A DNA stretch of 64,000 bases from Novosphingobium barchaimii LL02. GTDB lineage: Bacteria > Pseudomonadota > Alphaproteobacteria > Sphingomonadales > Sphingomonadaceae. Position 1 is the first letter of the stretch. Each line of letters opens with the position of its first letter. The DNA lies in NCBI RefSeq assembly GCF_001046635.1, contig NZ_KQ130454.1:565501-629500 (forward strand), read 5' to 3'. The notes below the pieces were generated by a model that was given only the letters and a program-made list of their open reading frames with translations, did no database searches and was not told the DNA's origin. This document shows, piece by piece, positions 55,259-64,000 of the stretch. The position numbers and the translations under genes are program-made.

Positions 55259-57898
55259 ATGACCTCGACCACTTCCGCCCCTGCCTCCACCGGCGCCCGC
55301 TTCGTCAACATCGGCGAGCGCACCAACGTCACCGGCTCGGCGAAATTCAAGAAGCTGGTCATGGCCGGCGATTATCCCGCCGCTGTCGAAGTGGCCCGCC
55401 AGCAGGTCGAGAACGGCGCGCAGGTGATCGACGTCAACATGGACGAGGGCCTGCTCGACGCGATCGAGGCGATGACCACCTACCTCAACCTGATCGCCGC
55501 CGAGCCGGACATCGCCCGCGTGCCGGTGATGATCGACAGCTCGAAGTGGGACGTGATCGAGGCAGGTCTGAAATGCGTCTCGGGCAAGCCGATCGTCAAT
55601 TCGATCTCGATGAAGGAAGGCGAGGAGCCGTTCCTGCACTATGCGCGAAAGTGCATGGATTACGGCGCCGCCGTGGTCGTCATGGCCTTCGACGAGACCG
55701 GACAGGCCGACACCAAGGCCCGCAAGATCGAGATCTGTCAGCGCGCCTACAAGCTGCTCACCGGCATCGGCTTCCCGCCAGAAGACATCATCTTCGACCC
55801 CAACGTCTTCGCCGTCGCCACCGGCATCGAGGAGCATGACCGCTACGGGCTGGACTTCATCGAGGCGGTGGCGGAAATCCGCGCGACCTGCCCGCATGTC
55901 CACTTCTCGGGCGGACTCTCCAACCTCTCGTTCAGCTTCCGCGGCAACGAGACGGTACGCCGGGCGATGCACTCGGTCTTCCTCTACCATGCGATCCCCG
56001 CCGGACTGGACATGGCGATCGTGAACGCCGGCCAGCTCGACGTCTACGACCAGATCGACCCTGCGCTTCGCGAGGCCTGCGAAGACGTCATCATGATGCG
56101 CACCCCCGGCGTCGGGGCAGACGGCAGAACCGCCACCGAGCGCCTGATCGACCTCGCCGAAAGCTATAAGGGCAAGGACGTCGTCGCCGAAAAGGCCGCG
56201 GAGGAATGGCGCAGCTGGGACGTGGTCAAGCGTCTGGAGCATGCGCTGGTCCGGGGCATCGACGCCTATGTCGTCGAGGATACCGAGGAATGCCGCGCCG
56301 CGATCGAAGCCGCCGGCGGCCGCCCGATCGAGGTCATCGAAGGCCCGCTGATGGGCGGCATGAACGTGGTCGGCGACCTGTTCGGCAGCGGCAAGATGTT
56401 CCTGCCGCAGGTGGTCAAATCGGCGCGCGTGATGAAGAAGGCGGTCGCCCACCTGATCCCCTTCATCGAGGCGAGCAAGGAGCCCGGCGCGAAGGCCAAG
56501 GGCCGTATCATCATGGCCACCGTCAAGGGCGACGTCCACGATATCGGCAAGAACATCGTTGGCGTGGTCCTGCAGTGCAACGGCTACGAAGTGATCGATC
56601 TGGGCGTCATGGTGCCGTGGTCGAAGATCCTCGAACAGGCGGCCGAGCATGACGCCGACATCATCGGCCTGTCGGGCCTGATCACCCCCTCGCTCGACGA
56701 GATGGTGACCGTGGCCGAGGAAATGCAGCGTTCGGAGATGACCATCCCGCTGCTGATCGGCGGCGCCACCACGTCCAAGGTCCACACCGCGCTGCGCATC
56801 GACCCGGCCTACAAGGGCCCGGTGATCCATGTCCTGGATGCCAGCCGCGCGGTCGGCGTGGCTTCGCAGCTTCTGTCGGACACGCAGGCGGAGGGCTTCG
56901 TGTCCTCCGTCTCGATCGACTACGAGAAGGTACGCGAAGCCCGCGCCAACAAGGGCCAGAGCGACCTGCTGTCGCTTACCGACGCGCGCGCCAACAAGTT
57001 CCCCACCGACTTTGCGCTCAAGGCCCCGGCGCCGGTGGAGCCGGGCCTGCACGTCTTCGAGGAATGGGACCTTGCGGACCTTGCCGAGACGTTCGACTGG
57101 ACCCCGTTCTTCCGCGCCTGGGAACTGGCGGGCAACTACCCGAACATCCTCACCGACGAAGTGGTCGGCGAAAGCGCGACCAGCCTGTTCGCCGATGCAC
57201 AGGCGATGCTGAAAAAGATCATCGATGAAAAGTGGCTGACCGCCAAGGGCGTCTGCGCCTTCTGGCCAGTGCGCGCCGATGGCGATGACGTGCTCCTCGA
57301 TGACGGCACCCGCCTGCCCATGCTGCGCCAGCAGGTGAAGAAGTCACGCGGGCGGGCGAACTTCTGCCTTTCCGACTTCATCGACCCGGCGGGCGACTGG
57401 CTCGGCGGCTTCGCTGTGGGCATCCACGGCATCGAACCGCACCTCGCCCGCTTCCAGGCCGCGCACGACGACTACTCGGACATCCTGCTGAAAGCCCTTG
57501 CCGACCGCTTCGCGGAAGCCTTCGCCGAGCGCCTCCACGCGCACGTGCGCACCAGGCTATGGGGCTACGCCGCCGACGAGCAGTTCACCAACGAAGCCTT
57601 GATCCGCGAGGAATATCGCGGCATCCGCCCCGCGCCCGGCTACCCGGCCTGCCCCGACCACTCGCTCAAACCAATTCTGTTCGACCTGCTCAAAGCATCG
57701 GACAATGCCGGGATCGTGCTGACCGAAAGCCAGGCGATGCTGCCCACCGCCGCGGTGTCGGGCTTCTACTTCGCCCACCCGGAAAGCCAGTACTTCGGCG
57801 TTGCCCGCATCGGCCGCGACCAGTTGGAGGACTACGCCGTGCGCCGGGACGTGGACCTGCCCACGGCCGAACGCTGGCTGCGCCCCAACCTCGACTAA
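55259..57898 (+). CDS. metH: methionine synthase, folate/cobalamin/reactivation modules (MetH C-terminal part)
   Basis: An 879-residue protein from ATG 55259. In order: pterin-binding barrel ([30 protein letters not shown]-like), cobalamin cap, B12-binding domain with lower axial ligand His427 in DVHDIGKN and the [14 protein letters not shown] loop, and the SAM-dependent reactivation domain ([15 protein letters not shown]). Together with the 53649 protein it equals full-length MetH (about 1227 residues). It needs B12; no cobalamin riboswitch is seen. Confidence 0.96.
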   Translation: MTSTTSAPASTGARFVNIGERTNVTGSAKFKKLVMAGDYPAAVEVARQQVENGAQVIDVNMDEGLLDAIEAMTTYLNLIAAEPDIARVPVMIDSSKWDVIEAGLKCVSGKPIVNSISMKEGEEPFLHYARKCMDYGAAVVVMAFDETGQADTKARKIEICQRAYKLLTGIGFPPEDIIFDPNVFAVATGIEEHDRYGLDFIEAVAEIRATCPHVHFSGGLSNLSFSFRGNETVRRAMHSVFLYHAIPAGLDMAIVNAGQLDVYDQIDPALREACEDVIMMRTPGVGADGRTATERLIDLAESYKGKDVVAEKAAEEWRSWDVVKRLEHALVRGIDAYVVEDTEECRAAIEAAGGRPIEVIEGPLMGGMNVVGDLFGSGKMFLPQVVKSARVMKKAVAHLIPFIEASKEPGAKAKGRIIMATVKGDVHDIGKNIVGVVLQCNGYEVIDLGVMVPWSKILEQAAEHDADIIGLSGLITPSLDEMVTVAEEMQRSEMTIPLLIGGATTSKVHTALRIDPAYKGPVIHVLDASRAVGVASQLLSDTQAEGFVSSVSIDYEKVREARANKGQSDLLSLTDARANKFPTDFALKAPAPVEPGLHVFEEWDLADLAETFDWTPFFRAWELAGNYPNILTDEVVGESATSLFADAQAMLKKIIDEKWLTAKGVCAFWPVRADGDDVLLDDGTRLPMLRQQVKKSRGRANFCLSDFIDPAGDWLGGFAVGIHGIEPHLARFQAAHDDYSDILLKALADRFAEAFAERLHAHVRTRLWGYAADEQFTNEALIREEYRGIRPAPGYPACPDHSLKPILFDLLKASDNAGIVLTESQAMLPTAAVSGFYFAHPESQYFGVARIGRDQLEDYAVRRDVDLPTAERWLRPNLD

Positions 57899-57911
57899 GC
57901 CGAAACCGGGT

Positions 57912-58178
57912 TCAGGAAAGCGATTGCCCAGCGCGCCACAAGGCGCGCTGGCGCAGATACGCATCGCTGACGCTGGTGCCCACAGCCACAGCAAGAACCG
58001 CCAGAGCCGCGTCCAGGCCATGCTTCGCCAGTTCGGCGATGGCCGGCGCGGTATCCTGCCCCAGTTCACGCGCCAGCATCTTGAGGACATGTGCCCTCTC
58101 CGCCAATTCCATCTCGGTGAGCCAGTTGCACCGGCCTTCCCCGCGTCCGGCAGATGCATCCTGCATGTAACGACTCAT
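57912..58178 (-). CDS. small helical protein, unknown function
   Basis: An 88-residue frame from ATG 58178 (SRYMQDASAGRGEGRCNWLTEMELAERAHVLKMLARELG). The C-terminal half is an Ala/Leu-rich amphipathic helical stretch (LDAALAVLAVAVGTSVSDAYLRQRALWRAGQ). An upstream open extension to 58259 overlaps an inverted repeat and is less likely. I do not recognise a family. It is convergent with metH. Confidence 0.5.
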   Translation of the reverse strand: MSRYMQDASAGRGEGRCNWLTEMELAERAHVLKMLARELGQDTAPAIAELAKHGLDAALAVLAVAVGTSVSDAYLRQRALWRAGQSLS

Positions 58179-58200
58179 TGTTTTTCTCGACCCTGCGGCT

Positions 58201-58239
58201 TGCAATCGCTCAAGCCCCCACGACTTGAAATCGATTGCA
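58201..58239. promoter_or_regulatory. inverted repeat upstream of the 88-residue frame
   Basis: TGCAATCG (58201-58208) and CGATTGCA (58232-58239) are exact inverted copies; CTCAAG (58209-58214) and CTTGA (58224-58228) continue the symmetry inside. It sits 23 bp before the small gene start, between it and recQ. It may be an operator for the divergent pair or a hairpin. Confidence 0.45.
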
Positions 58240-58436
58240 GCATCGTTACGAGCTATCATCGCAGTGCTGATCGAGCATTTAACGCTGGATTGGGGGTTTT
58301 ACGGAGAAGCCAAAGAACTTGGCCGATGGCCGGAGGTCTTCCCCCGCCGCCCCTGAAACTGTTTTGCCACCGAAATCGCGAAAAGGCGCTGCCTCGCGGG
58401 TTCCAGCGAGGCTGACGCTCTGCCATAGTCGCCAGC

Positions 58437-60317
58437 GTGAACGAAGACGACTGGCCTTTCGAGACGACCTTTTACGGCGAACCTGACGCCGACATGATCG
58501 ACCCCTATGCGCCGGATGTCGACTGGACGCCGGCTGCCCCGCCAACGCCGGACGCAGTGGCCAAGTCGCTTCATGACGTCTTCGGCTTCAACGGCTTTCG
58601 CGGTGTGCAGAATCAGGTGGTCGACCGCGTGCTGCATGGTCAGTCCACGCTGGCGATAATGCCGACAGGTGCGGGCAAGTCGCTGACCTATCAGCTTCCG
58701 GCGGTGATGCTGCAGGGGACCTGCGTGGTCGTCTCGCCGCTGATCGCCTTGATGCATGACCAGCTTCGTTCCGCCCGGGCCAATGGCATTCGCGCAGCGA
58801 CCCTGACCAGCGCCGACACCGATCGGGGCCAGACCATGGACGCCTTCCGCGCGGGCGAGCTAGACCTGCTCTACATCGCCCCGGAACGCGCCAGCCAGTC
58901 GCACTTCCGCGAACTGCTGATGAGCGCGCGGATCGGCCTGTTCGCCATCGACGAAGCGCACTGCGTTTCCGAGTGGGGCCACGATTTTCGCCCCGACTAC
59001 CGCCTGCTGCGCCCGCTGCTCGACGCCTTCCCGCAAGTCCCGCGTCTCGCGCTGACGGCCACGGCGGATCACCACACCCGCGCCGATATCCTTGCCCAAC
59101 TCGGCATTCCCGAAGACGGCATGATCATCGCCGGATTCGACCGGCCCAATATCCGCTACACCATCCAGCCGCGCGACAACGCGATGCGTCAGATCAAGGC
59201 AGTGGTGGAGGACAACCCCGGCCCCGGCATCATCTACGCCCCCACCCGCGCACGCGTGGAGCAGCTTGCCGAAAGCCTGGCCACCGCGACCGGCCGGCGG
59301 GTGCTACCCTATCACGCCGGCCTTCCGCCAGAGGTTCGCGCCCGCAACCAGGCCGCTTTCGTGGCCTCCGAAGACATGGTGATGGTGGCAACGGTCGCCT
59401 TCGGCATGGGCATCGACAAGCCGGACGTGCGCTTCGTGGCCCATGCCGGCATCCCCAAGTCAATCGAGGGGTACTATCAGGAAACCGGCCGCGCCGGGCG
59501 CGACGGCGACCCCTCGGTGGCGGTGATGTTCTGGGGCGCGGACGATTTCGCCCGTGCCCGCCAGCGCCTGTCGGAGATCGAGCCGCACCGCCTGCAGAGC
59601 GAGCGCCAGCGCCTCGATTCGCTGGCCGGCCTTGTTGAAACCGCCGCCTGCCGCCGCGCGGTACTGCTGCGCCATTTCGGCGAGCAGCCTGCCGAAACCT
59701 GCGGCAACTGCGACAACTGCATCAACCCGGTGGGCGTGGTCGATGTGACCGACGTGGCGCGCAAACTGCTCTCGGCAGTCTACCGCACCGGGCAGTCCTA
59801 TGGCCTGGGCCATCTGGAAAAGGTGCTGACCGGCGTTGCCGACGACCGCGTGCTGCAACGCGGGCACGACCAACTTTCGGTCTTCGGCATCCTGACCGAG
59901 GAAGAGAAGCCGATGCTCAAGGCGCTGGCCCGTGCGCTCCAGGCGCGCGGTAGCCTCACGCCGACCGAGCATGGCGGTTTGATGCTGGGCGGCGATGCCC
60001 GCGAGATTCTGAAGGGTGAGGCTTCGGTAGCAATCGTCGTGCCGCCCAAAACCGAGCGCAAGCGCCGTTCCAAGGGCGGCGACGTGGCATCCAACCCGGT
60101 CGACGATCCGCTGTTCGACGCCTTGCGCGAACTGCGCCGGGAGCTGGCGAAGGAGGCCGGAGTGCCGCCTTACGTCGTTTTCCACGATTCGACCCTGCGC
60201 GAGATGGCAGCGGCGCGGCCTTCGTCATTGGCGGACTTGGGCGGTATCGGCGGCGTCGGCACGCGCAAGCTGGATGCCTATGGCGATGCGTTTCTGGAAG
60301 TGATCCGCCGGCACTGA
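58437..60317 (+). CDS. recQ: ATP-dependent DNA helicase RecQ
   Basis: A 626-residue superfamily 2 helicase from GTG 58437. The N-terminal 45 residues are acidic and atypical; the helicase core has MPTGAGKSLTYQLP, ALFAIDEAHCVSEWGHDFRPDY-type DEAH box and ATVAFGMGIDKPDVRFV with GRAGRDGDPS. The RQC zinc site has CRRAVLLRHFGE, CGNCDNC; an HRDC domain (LFDALRELRRELAKEAGVPPYVVFHD) ends it. It acts in recombination and fork repair. Confidence 0.96.
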   Translation: MNEDDWPFETTFYGEPDADMIDPYAPDVDWTPAAPPTPDAVAKSLHDVFGFNGFRGVQNQVVDRVLHGQSTLAIMPTGAGKSLTYQLPAVMLQGTCVVVSPLIALMHDQLRSARANGIRAATLTSADTDRGQTMDAFRAGELDLLYIAPERASQSHFRELLMSARIGLFAIDEAHCVSEWGHDFRPDYRLLRPLLDAFPQVPRLALTATADHHTRADILAQLGIPEDGMIIAGFDRPNIRYTIQPRDNAMRQIKAVVEDNPGPGIIYAPTRARVEQLAESLATATGRRVLPYHAGLPPEVRARNQAAFVASEDMVMVATVAFGMGIDKPDVRFVAHAGIPKSIEGYYQETGRAGRDGDPSVAVMFWGADDFARARQRLSEIEPHRLQSERQRLDSLAGLVETAACRRAVLLRHFGEQPAETCGNCDNCINPVGVVDVTDVARKLLSAVYRTGQSYGLGHLEKVLTGVADDRVLQRGHDQLSVFGILTEEEKPMLKALARALQARGSLTPTEHGGLMLGGDAREILKGEASVAIVVPPKTERKRRSKGGDVASNPVDDPLFDALRELRRELAKEAGVPPYVVFHDSTLREMAAARPSSLADLGGIGGVGTRKLDAYGDAFLEVIRRH

Positions 60318-60322
60318 AGACT

Positions 60323-60352
60323 TCCACCCCGTCGCTACGTTATGGGGGTGGA
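60323..60352. terminator. hairpin between recQ and a convergent small gene
   Basis: TCCACCCC (60323-60330) and GGGGTGGA (60345-60352) are exact reverse complements with a 14-nt loop, placed six bases after the recQ stop and ending at the stop of the small gene on the other strand. No T-run, so weak as a terminator by itself. Confidence 0.45.
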
Positions 60353-60628
60353 TCAGTCTTCGAATGTTACCGGCATCGCCAGCAGGTACGGCAATTCGGG
60401 CGATGCTATGCGCGATTCCGTGCCGCTGTCATGGATCAGCACTACGCGCCCGACGCCCGGCGTCGCTACCACGGCTGTGACCGTATCTACCCAATCATGA
60501 AGCAATGCGCGAATGCGGGACAGTGCCTCCGCTTCGCGCGTGGTGGTGCCAGAGGCTTCGAGTTCGGCCTCAAGGTCGGCGACACGCGCGGTTGCCTCGT
60601 CGATGCGGTCGGCGTTTTGGTCGGTCAT
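60353..60628 (-). CDS. small coiled-coil protein, unknown function
   Basis: A 91-residue frame from ATG 60628 behind AAGGAG. The N-terminal half is a probable coiled coil (ARVADLEAELEASGTTTREAEALSRIRALL), the C-terminal half has a mixed pattern ending in PYLLAMPVTFED. I do not recognise a family. It is convergent with recQ. Confidence 0.6.
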   Translation of the reverse strand: MTDQNADRIDEATARVADLEAELEASGTTTREAEALSRIRALLHDWVDTVTAVVATPGVGRVVLIHDSGTESRIASPELPYLLAMPVTFED

Positions 60629-60718
60629 CGCGGGTAGCTCCTTACCTACGACGCCGATTTGGCCCGCGCAGCGGCGCGGGACAAGCGCGCCGCCGGTTAG
60701 ATCGCCGCCGCGTTACTC

Positions 60719-62173
60719 TTAAAGCGGGTTGTCCAGCTGGATGATTGCCTCGTCGCTGGTGCGCTGGGTAGTCTTGAGTGCGCGGGGTGCCTTGAAGCTG
60801 GCGAGCACCGGCGCATCGCGCTCGTAGATGTCGGCAAAGGGCTTCAAATCGCCGTCGATCGAACGGGCGAAGGTGAAATAGGTGAGGTAAACCGGGAAAG
60901 TGCGCGTCATCGGCACCTTCTTGTACTCGCCCGCGCGCGACAGTTCGGCGGCGTCGGTGGCTGACATCTGGGCACCCAGGATCGCCATGGTCATGCCAAG
61001 TTCGACAGCCCGCTCGGTGCGGATGCAGCCATGGCTGAAGGCGCGCACGTCCGAATTGAAGTACTGCTTCGAAGGCGTGTCGTGCAGGTAGATCGCATGG
61101 GGGTTGGGCATGTCGATCTTCATCAGGCCCAGCGCGTTGCTTGGCCCCGGCTGCTGGACAACGGTGATCATGCCGTTCTCTGCCTTGTAGCCCTTGTAGT
61201 GGTTGGCGGCAGCCCAACGGGGATTGGCCAGCACCTTGGCGCCCAGGCCCTCACCCTTGACGATAGACTGCGGCACCGTCCAGGTCGGGTTGAACACTAC
61301 CGCGCTTACCGTCTCAGCCAGCTGCGGCGTAGCGGTGCGGCCCGGCTTGCCAACCACCGTCTTGTAGGTGCGGATGGCCTTGTATTCGCCCGCCTTGTTC
61401 TTGACGATCAAGCGAAGCTGGAACTCGGGCACGTTGGTCATAAGATACACGCTGCCAAGGTCACGGGCCAGCCAGCGCCAGCGGTCCATGTTCGCCTGGA
61501 TCAGCGCGCGTCGCGGCTTGTTCGCCATCGGAGTGGCGTTAAGCTCGGTCTTGAGCGCCGCATAGTCCGGGTTGGTTGGTGCCAATGTGTCAACGATACC
61601 GGCGATGTTATGGTCGGAAAGCGCCTGCGCCATGATCGTGGCGGTGGGCATCGCGTCTTGGTCCGGGTCAACCGCGAACCACTGCACGCGCGCCGCCATC
61701 GGGGTGCGGCCATCGCGCAAGTCCTCGATAAGCCACCCGAAAACTCGGCTTGCCAAGGCGTCCAGCGCATCGCCTTCGCCGGCCGCAATCGCGGTTTTCA
61801 GCGCGGCGGGCTGGTAATCGGCGGGCATAAGGCCTTCCTTGCCGATATATTCGATGGTCTTGAGCAGGGCCTGCGCATCCGCCAGCGCCCAAGGCATCAC
61901 CGGTTCGGCCACCACGGCGTCCTGCACAACGGGCACCGAAACCATTGGCGTACCCACCGGGCTCTGCATCGCAGTTGGAGAGGGGGGCACCGGCACCGGC
62001 GCGGGAACGCGCTTGGGCGCCGAAGTGGGCGCGGCGGGCGTGGCCGTGCTCTTGGGCAGCAGGTCCTCGGGCATTTCCGTCTTGATCTTCTGCGCCTGCG
62101 CCGTCTGCGCACCGAGAGCCAGGATCGTGAGCGCCGAGACGACGCCGGGACCATACCGCTTGAAACTCACCAT
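60719..62173 (-). CDS. L,D-transpeptidase (YcbB/LdtD-like)
   Basis: A 484-residue exported cell-wall enzyme from ATG 62173 with AAGGAAA upstream. It has a signal peptide (SFKRYGPGVVSALTILALGAQTAQA), a Pro/Ala linker, a peptidoglycan-binding-like helical region and a YkuD domain with the catalytic SHGCIRTERAVELG. The large insert before the Cys and the length match YcbB-type enzymes that make 3-3 cross-links. Divergent from the DMT transporter with a 163-bp gap. Confidence 0.9.
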   Translation of the reverse strand: MVSFKRYGPGVVSALTILALGAQTAQAQKIKTEMPEDLLPKSTATPAAPTSAPKRVPAPVPVPPSPTAMQSPVGTPMVSVPVVQDAVVAEPVMPWALADAQALLKTIEYIGKEGLMPADYQPAALKTAIAAGEGDALDALASRVFGWLIEDLRDGRTPMAARVQWFAVDPDQDAMPTATIMAQALSDHNIAGIVDTLAPTNPDYAALKTELNATPMANKPRRALIQANMDRWRWLARDLGSVYLMTNVPEFQLRLIVKNKAGEYKAIRTYKTVVGKPGRTATPQLAETVSAVVFNPTWTVPQSIVKGEGLGAKVLANPRWAAANHYKGYKAENGMITVVQQPGPSNALGLMKIDMPNPHAIYLHDTPSKQYFNSDVRAFSHGCIRTERAVELGMTMAILGAQMSATDAAELSRAGEYKKVPMTRTFPVYLTYFTFARSIDGDLKPFADIYERDAPVLASFKAPRALKTTQRTSDEAIIQLDNPL

Positions 62174-62273
62174 ATTTCCTTGAAACCTGCCCGATTGAAT
62201 ATCCTCAGGATGACGCATGAAGTCACCCGAAGGTTGCCACGATGTGGCCTTTTACGCGTTTCTCTTCAAGGAT

Positions 62274-62285
62274 GCGACATGTCGC
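62274..62285. promoter_or_regulatory. 12-bp palindrome in the DMT transporter leader
   Basis: GCGACATGTCGC is a perfect palindrome in the 163-bp region between the divergent L,D-transpeptidase and DMT genes, 51 bp before the latter. It is a candidate protein site only; the same region shows GCGC-ACAACATT-GCGC at 62309-62324. Confidence 0.3.
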
Positions 62286-62336
62286 AGGCATGAATTGCTT
62301 GCGCACAACATTGCGCGGGGCGACAGGCAAGGCGTC

Positions 62337-63224
62337 ATGCAAACGCCTTCCCGCCCCACTTCCGTCCTGCTGCCTGTGCTGGCCGTTGTTGCCGGGATTG
62401 CCTCTTTCAGCGTGATGGACGCCGCGATGAAGGCCGCCTCGCTGGCCGTGGGCGTGCTCACCGCGCTACTCCTGCGCAATGTTTTCGCCGCCGTGATGAC
62501 GCTGCCACTATGGCTGGCGGCGGGCCGCCCGGTGCCCAGCCGCAAGGTGGCGAAGCTGCATTTCCAGCGCTCTGCGGTGACGGCCGTGATGGCGGCGCTG
62601 TTCTTCCACGGGCTGGTCCGCATTCCGATGGCCGAGGGCATGGCGATCTCGTTCTTCGCGCCGATCATCGCACTCTATTTCGCCGCGCTGCTGCTGGGCG
62701 AGACGATCCACCCCCGCGCCATCCTTGCCGCACTGCTGGGCCTTGTCGGCATGGTCGTGATCGGCGCCGACCGCTTTGGCGCTGGAGAATACGGGCCGGA
62801 TGCGATTGAGGGCACGATCGCCATCGTCTTCTCGGCCGTGTTCTATGCGCTCAACCTCGTGCTGCAGCGCAAGCAGGCGCTGCTGGCGGGCCCGATCGAG
62901 ATCGCGCAATTCCAGAACTTCAACCTCGCACTGATCTTCCTGGTCTTCGCGCCGTTCTACTGGACCATGCCCGACGCAGCCGCCCTGTACTGGACCCTGG
63001 CCGGCGGGGCGCTGGCCACCACCGCGCTGTTGTTCCTGTCGTGGGGCTACGCCCGTGCAGAGGCGCAGGTTCTGGTGCCGGTGGAATATACCGGCTTCCT
63101 CTGGGCGGCGCTGATGGGCTGGCTGATCTTCGGTGAGACGCTTGGCCCCGGCGTGATCGCGGGAACCACCTTGATCGTTCTGGGTTGCTGGGTTGGCACA
63201 ATGCGTGCGCAAAACAACACTTAA
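62337..63224 (+). CDS. DMT family (EamA) transporter
   Basis: A 295-residue inner-membrane protein with ten hydrophobic segments forming two EamA repeats. ATG 62337 follows AAGGCG; a longer open frame starts at 62217 but precedes the membrane part with an unlikely segment. EGMAISFFAPIIALYFAALLLGE and the second-repeat VEYTGFLWAALMGWLIFGE are the paired signature. Such carriers export metabolites or amino acids; substrate unknown. Confidence 0.85.
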   Translation: MQTPSRPTSVLLPVLAVVAGIASFSVMDAAMKAASLAVGVLTALLLRNVFAAVMTLPLWLAAGRPVPSRKVAKLHFQRSAVTAVMAALFFHGLVRIPMAEGMAISFFAPIIALYFAALLLGETIHPRAILAALLGLVGMVVIGADRFGAGEYGPDAIEGTIAIVFSAVFYALNLVLQRKQALLAGPIEIAQFQNFNLALIFLVFAPFYWTMPDAAALYWTLAGGALATTALLFLSWGYARAEAQVLVPVEYTGFLWAALMGWLIFGETLGPGVIAGTTLIVLGCWVGTMRAQNNT

Positions 63225-63360
63225 GTCTACCCCCGCTACACTTGACCTTCCACCCCTGAGCGCGCATCGGCAAGCCGACGAAACCGCTTGTCGCACTGCA
63301 GCACGGTTCAGGAGCGCCGGAGGCAGCGGGCAGGCCCAGACAAAGGGAACAAAGCCCACC

Positions 63361-64000
63361 ATGACCCAAGTCGGACAGGACTCGCTCGGGACCCGCAGCA
63401 CCATGACCGTCGGCGGCAAGGCCGTCGCATACTACTCGCTCAAGAAGGCAGCCGAGAAGATCGGCGACGTCAGCCGCCTGCCTTTCTCGATGAAAGTGTT
63501 GCTTGAGAACCTCCTGCGCTTCGAAGACGGCGGATTTACCGTCTCCACCGATGACATCAAGGCCATCGCCGGTTGGCAGCAGAACCCCGTCACTGGCGAG
63601 GAGATCCAGTACCGCCCGGCGCGCGTACTGCTTCAGGACTTCACCGGCGTGCCTTGCGTGGTCGATCTGGCCGCCATGCGCGATGCGATCTCCAAGCTTG
63701 GCGGCGATACCTCCAAGATCAACCCGCTGGTTCCCGTGAACCTGGTCATCGACCACTCGGTCATGGTCGACGAGTTCGGGCACCCCAAGGCTGCCGAGCA
63801 GAACGTCGAGATCGAGTACCAGCGCAATATGGAGCGCTATGACTTCCTCAAGTGGGGCTCCAAGTCGCTCGACAATTTCTATGCCGTTCCCCCGGGCACC
63901 GGCATCTGCCACCAGGTTAACCTGGAGAACATCGCCAAGACCGTCTGGTCCTCGACCGACCAGAACGGCGATCTCGTCGCTTATCCCGATACCTGCGTCG
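63361..64000 (+). CDS. acnA: aconitate hydratase A, 5' part (3' end outside window)
   Basis: The frame opens at ATG 63361 and runs to the right edge (213 codons seen). TRSTMTVGGKAVAYYSLKKA, LPFSMKVLLENLLRFEDG, RVLLQDFTGVPCVVDLAAMRDA and GTGICHQVNLE are the AcnA/IRP-type N-terminus; the [4Fe-4S] cysteines of the core lie downstream, outside. It interconverts citrate and isocitrate in the TCA cycle. The 136-bp upstream gap should hold its promoter; I saw no definite boxes. Confidence 0.94.
   Translation, partial: MTQVGQDSLGTRSTMTVGGKAVAYYSLKKAAEKIGDVSRLPFSMKVLLENLLRFEDGGFTVSTDDIKAIAGWQQNPVTGEEIQYRPARVLLQDFTGVPCVVDLAAMRDAISKLGGDTSKINPLVPVNLVIDHSVMVDEFGHPKAAEQNVEIEYQRNMERYDFLKWGSKSLDNFYAVPPGTGICHQVNLENIAKTVWSSTDQNGDLVAYPDTCV

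Noticed and set aside
55103-57052. 649-codon open frame antisense to metH
   Set aside because: A product of high GC and codon bias in the real gene; its sequence is low-complexity (Arg/Asp/His/Gly-rich), has no domain, and the sense strand is unmistakable MetH.

Overview
The window is high-GC (roughly two thirds G+C), densely coded bacterial chromosome. Gene content and protein sequences point to Alphaproteobacteria, order Sphingomonadales, most likely Novosphingobium or a close relative. Supporting signs are the nagZ-scpA-scpB-tatABC order, MetH split into two genes behind an ArsR-methyltransferase fusion, a Bpt/Ate leucyltransferase, an RcnB-like Arg/Asp-rich protein, and the dispersed repeat beginning GCTTCGACAGGCTCAGCC that is frequent in sphingomonads. 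I saw no tRNA, rRNA, CRISPR, insertion sequence or prophage; the genus is inference.

Layout. 1-347: cut-off RcnB-like gene (minus). 651-3181: phoH-ybeY-corC operon. 3236-5029: LysR regulator and a DUF2059 secreted protein. 5114-9629: tightly coupled biotin operon bioF-esterase-bioC-bioD-bioA, with overlapping stop/start codons. 9649-14158: map, a DUF3298 lipoprotein, M17 aminopeptidase, SH3-like protein, argC. 14159-16440: glnB-glnA behind a sigma-54-like promoter, ending in a strong terminator. 16678-24518: GH24 lysozyme, DUF1801 protein, SulP transporter with a structured leader, bpt, threonine ammonia-lyase, a 3-hydroxyisobutyrate-dehydrogenase-like enzyme and an exported amidohydrolase. 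24757-29021: nagZ-scpAB-tatABC (minus). 29092-33785: aldehyde dehydrogenase, carboxymuconolactone-decarboxylase-like protein and two SDRs, divergent from a GntR regulator. 33825-38610: metallopeptidase, 5'-nucleotidase lipoprotein, DUF2306, MidA/NDUFAF7-like methyltransferase, lgt. 38816-43625: glnD, patatin-like protein, 3-hydroxybutyrate dehydrogenase. 43698-49536: asd with a leader-peptide attenuator, gltX, BenE-type transporter, sterol-desaturase-like protein, small membrane protein. 49556-51595: nadE and a 56-residue lipoprotein. 51735-57898: methionine operon (ArsR-methyltransferase, metF, metH-A, GNAT, metH-B) preceded by a 22-bp perfect palindrome. 57912-64000: small proteins, recQ, L,D-transpeptidase, DMT transporter and the start of acnA.

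How the genes work together. P-II, glutamine synthetase and GlnD form a nitrogen-sensing set: GlnD modifies P-II on Tyr51, and GlnA keeps the adenylylatable Tyr398. The 51.7-57.9 kb operon couples folate one-carbon units to methionine synthesis under what looks like a SAM/SAH-type repressor. The leader upstream of asd can be read as a complete ribosome-mediated attenuator: a 26-codon peptide rich in Ile, Thr and Val codons, an antiterminator, and a terminator sharing one arm. It would tie aspartate-family flux to Ile/Thr/Val-tRNA charging. I consider it, with the met operator and the unassigned catabolic operon at 29-33 kb, the most interesting content here.
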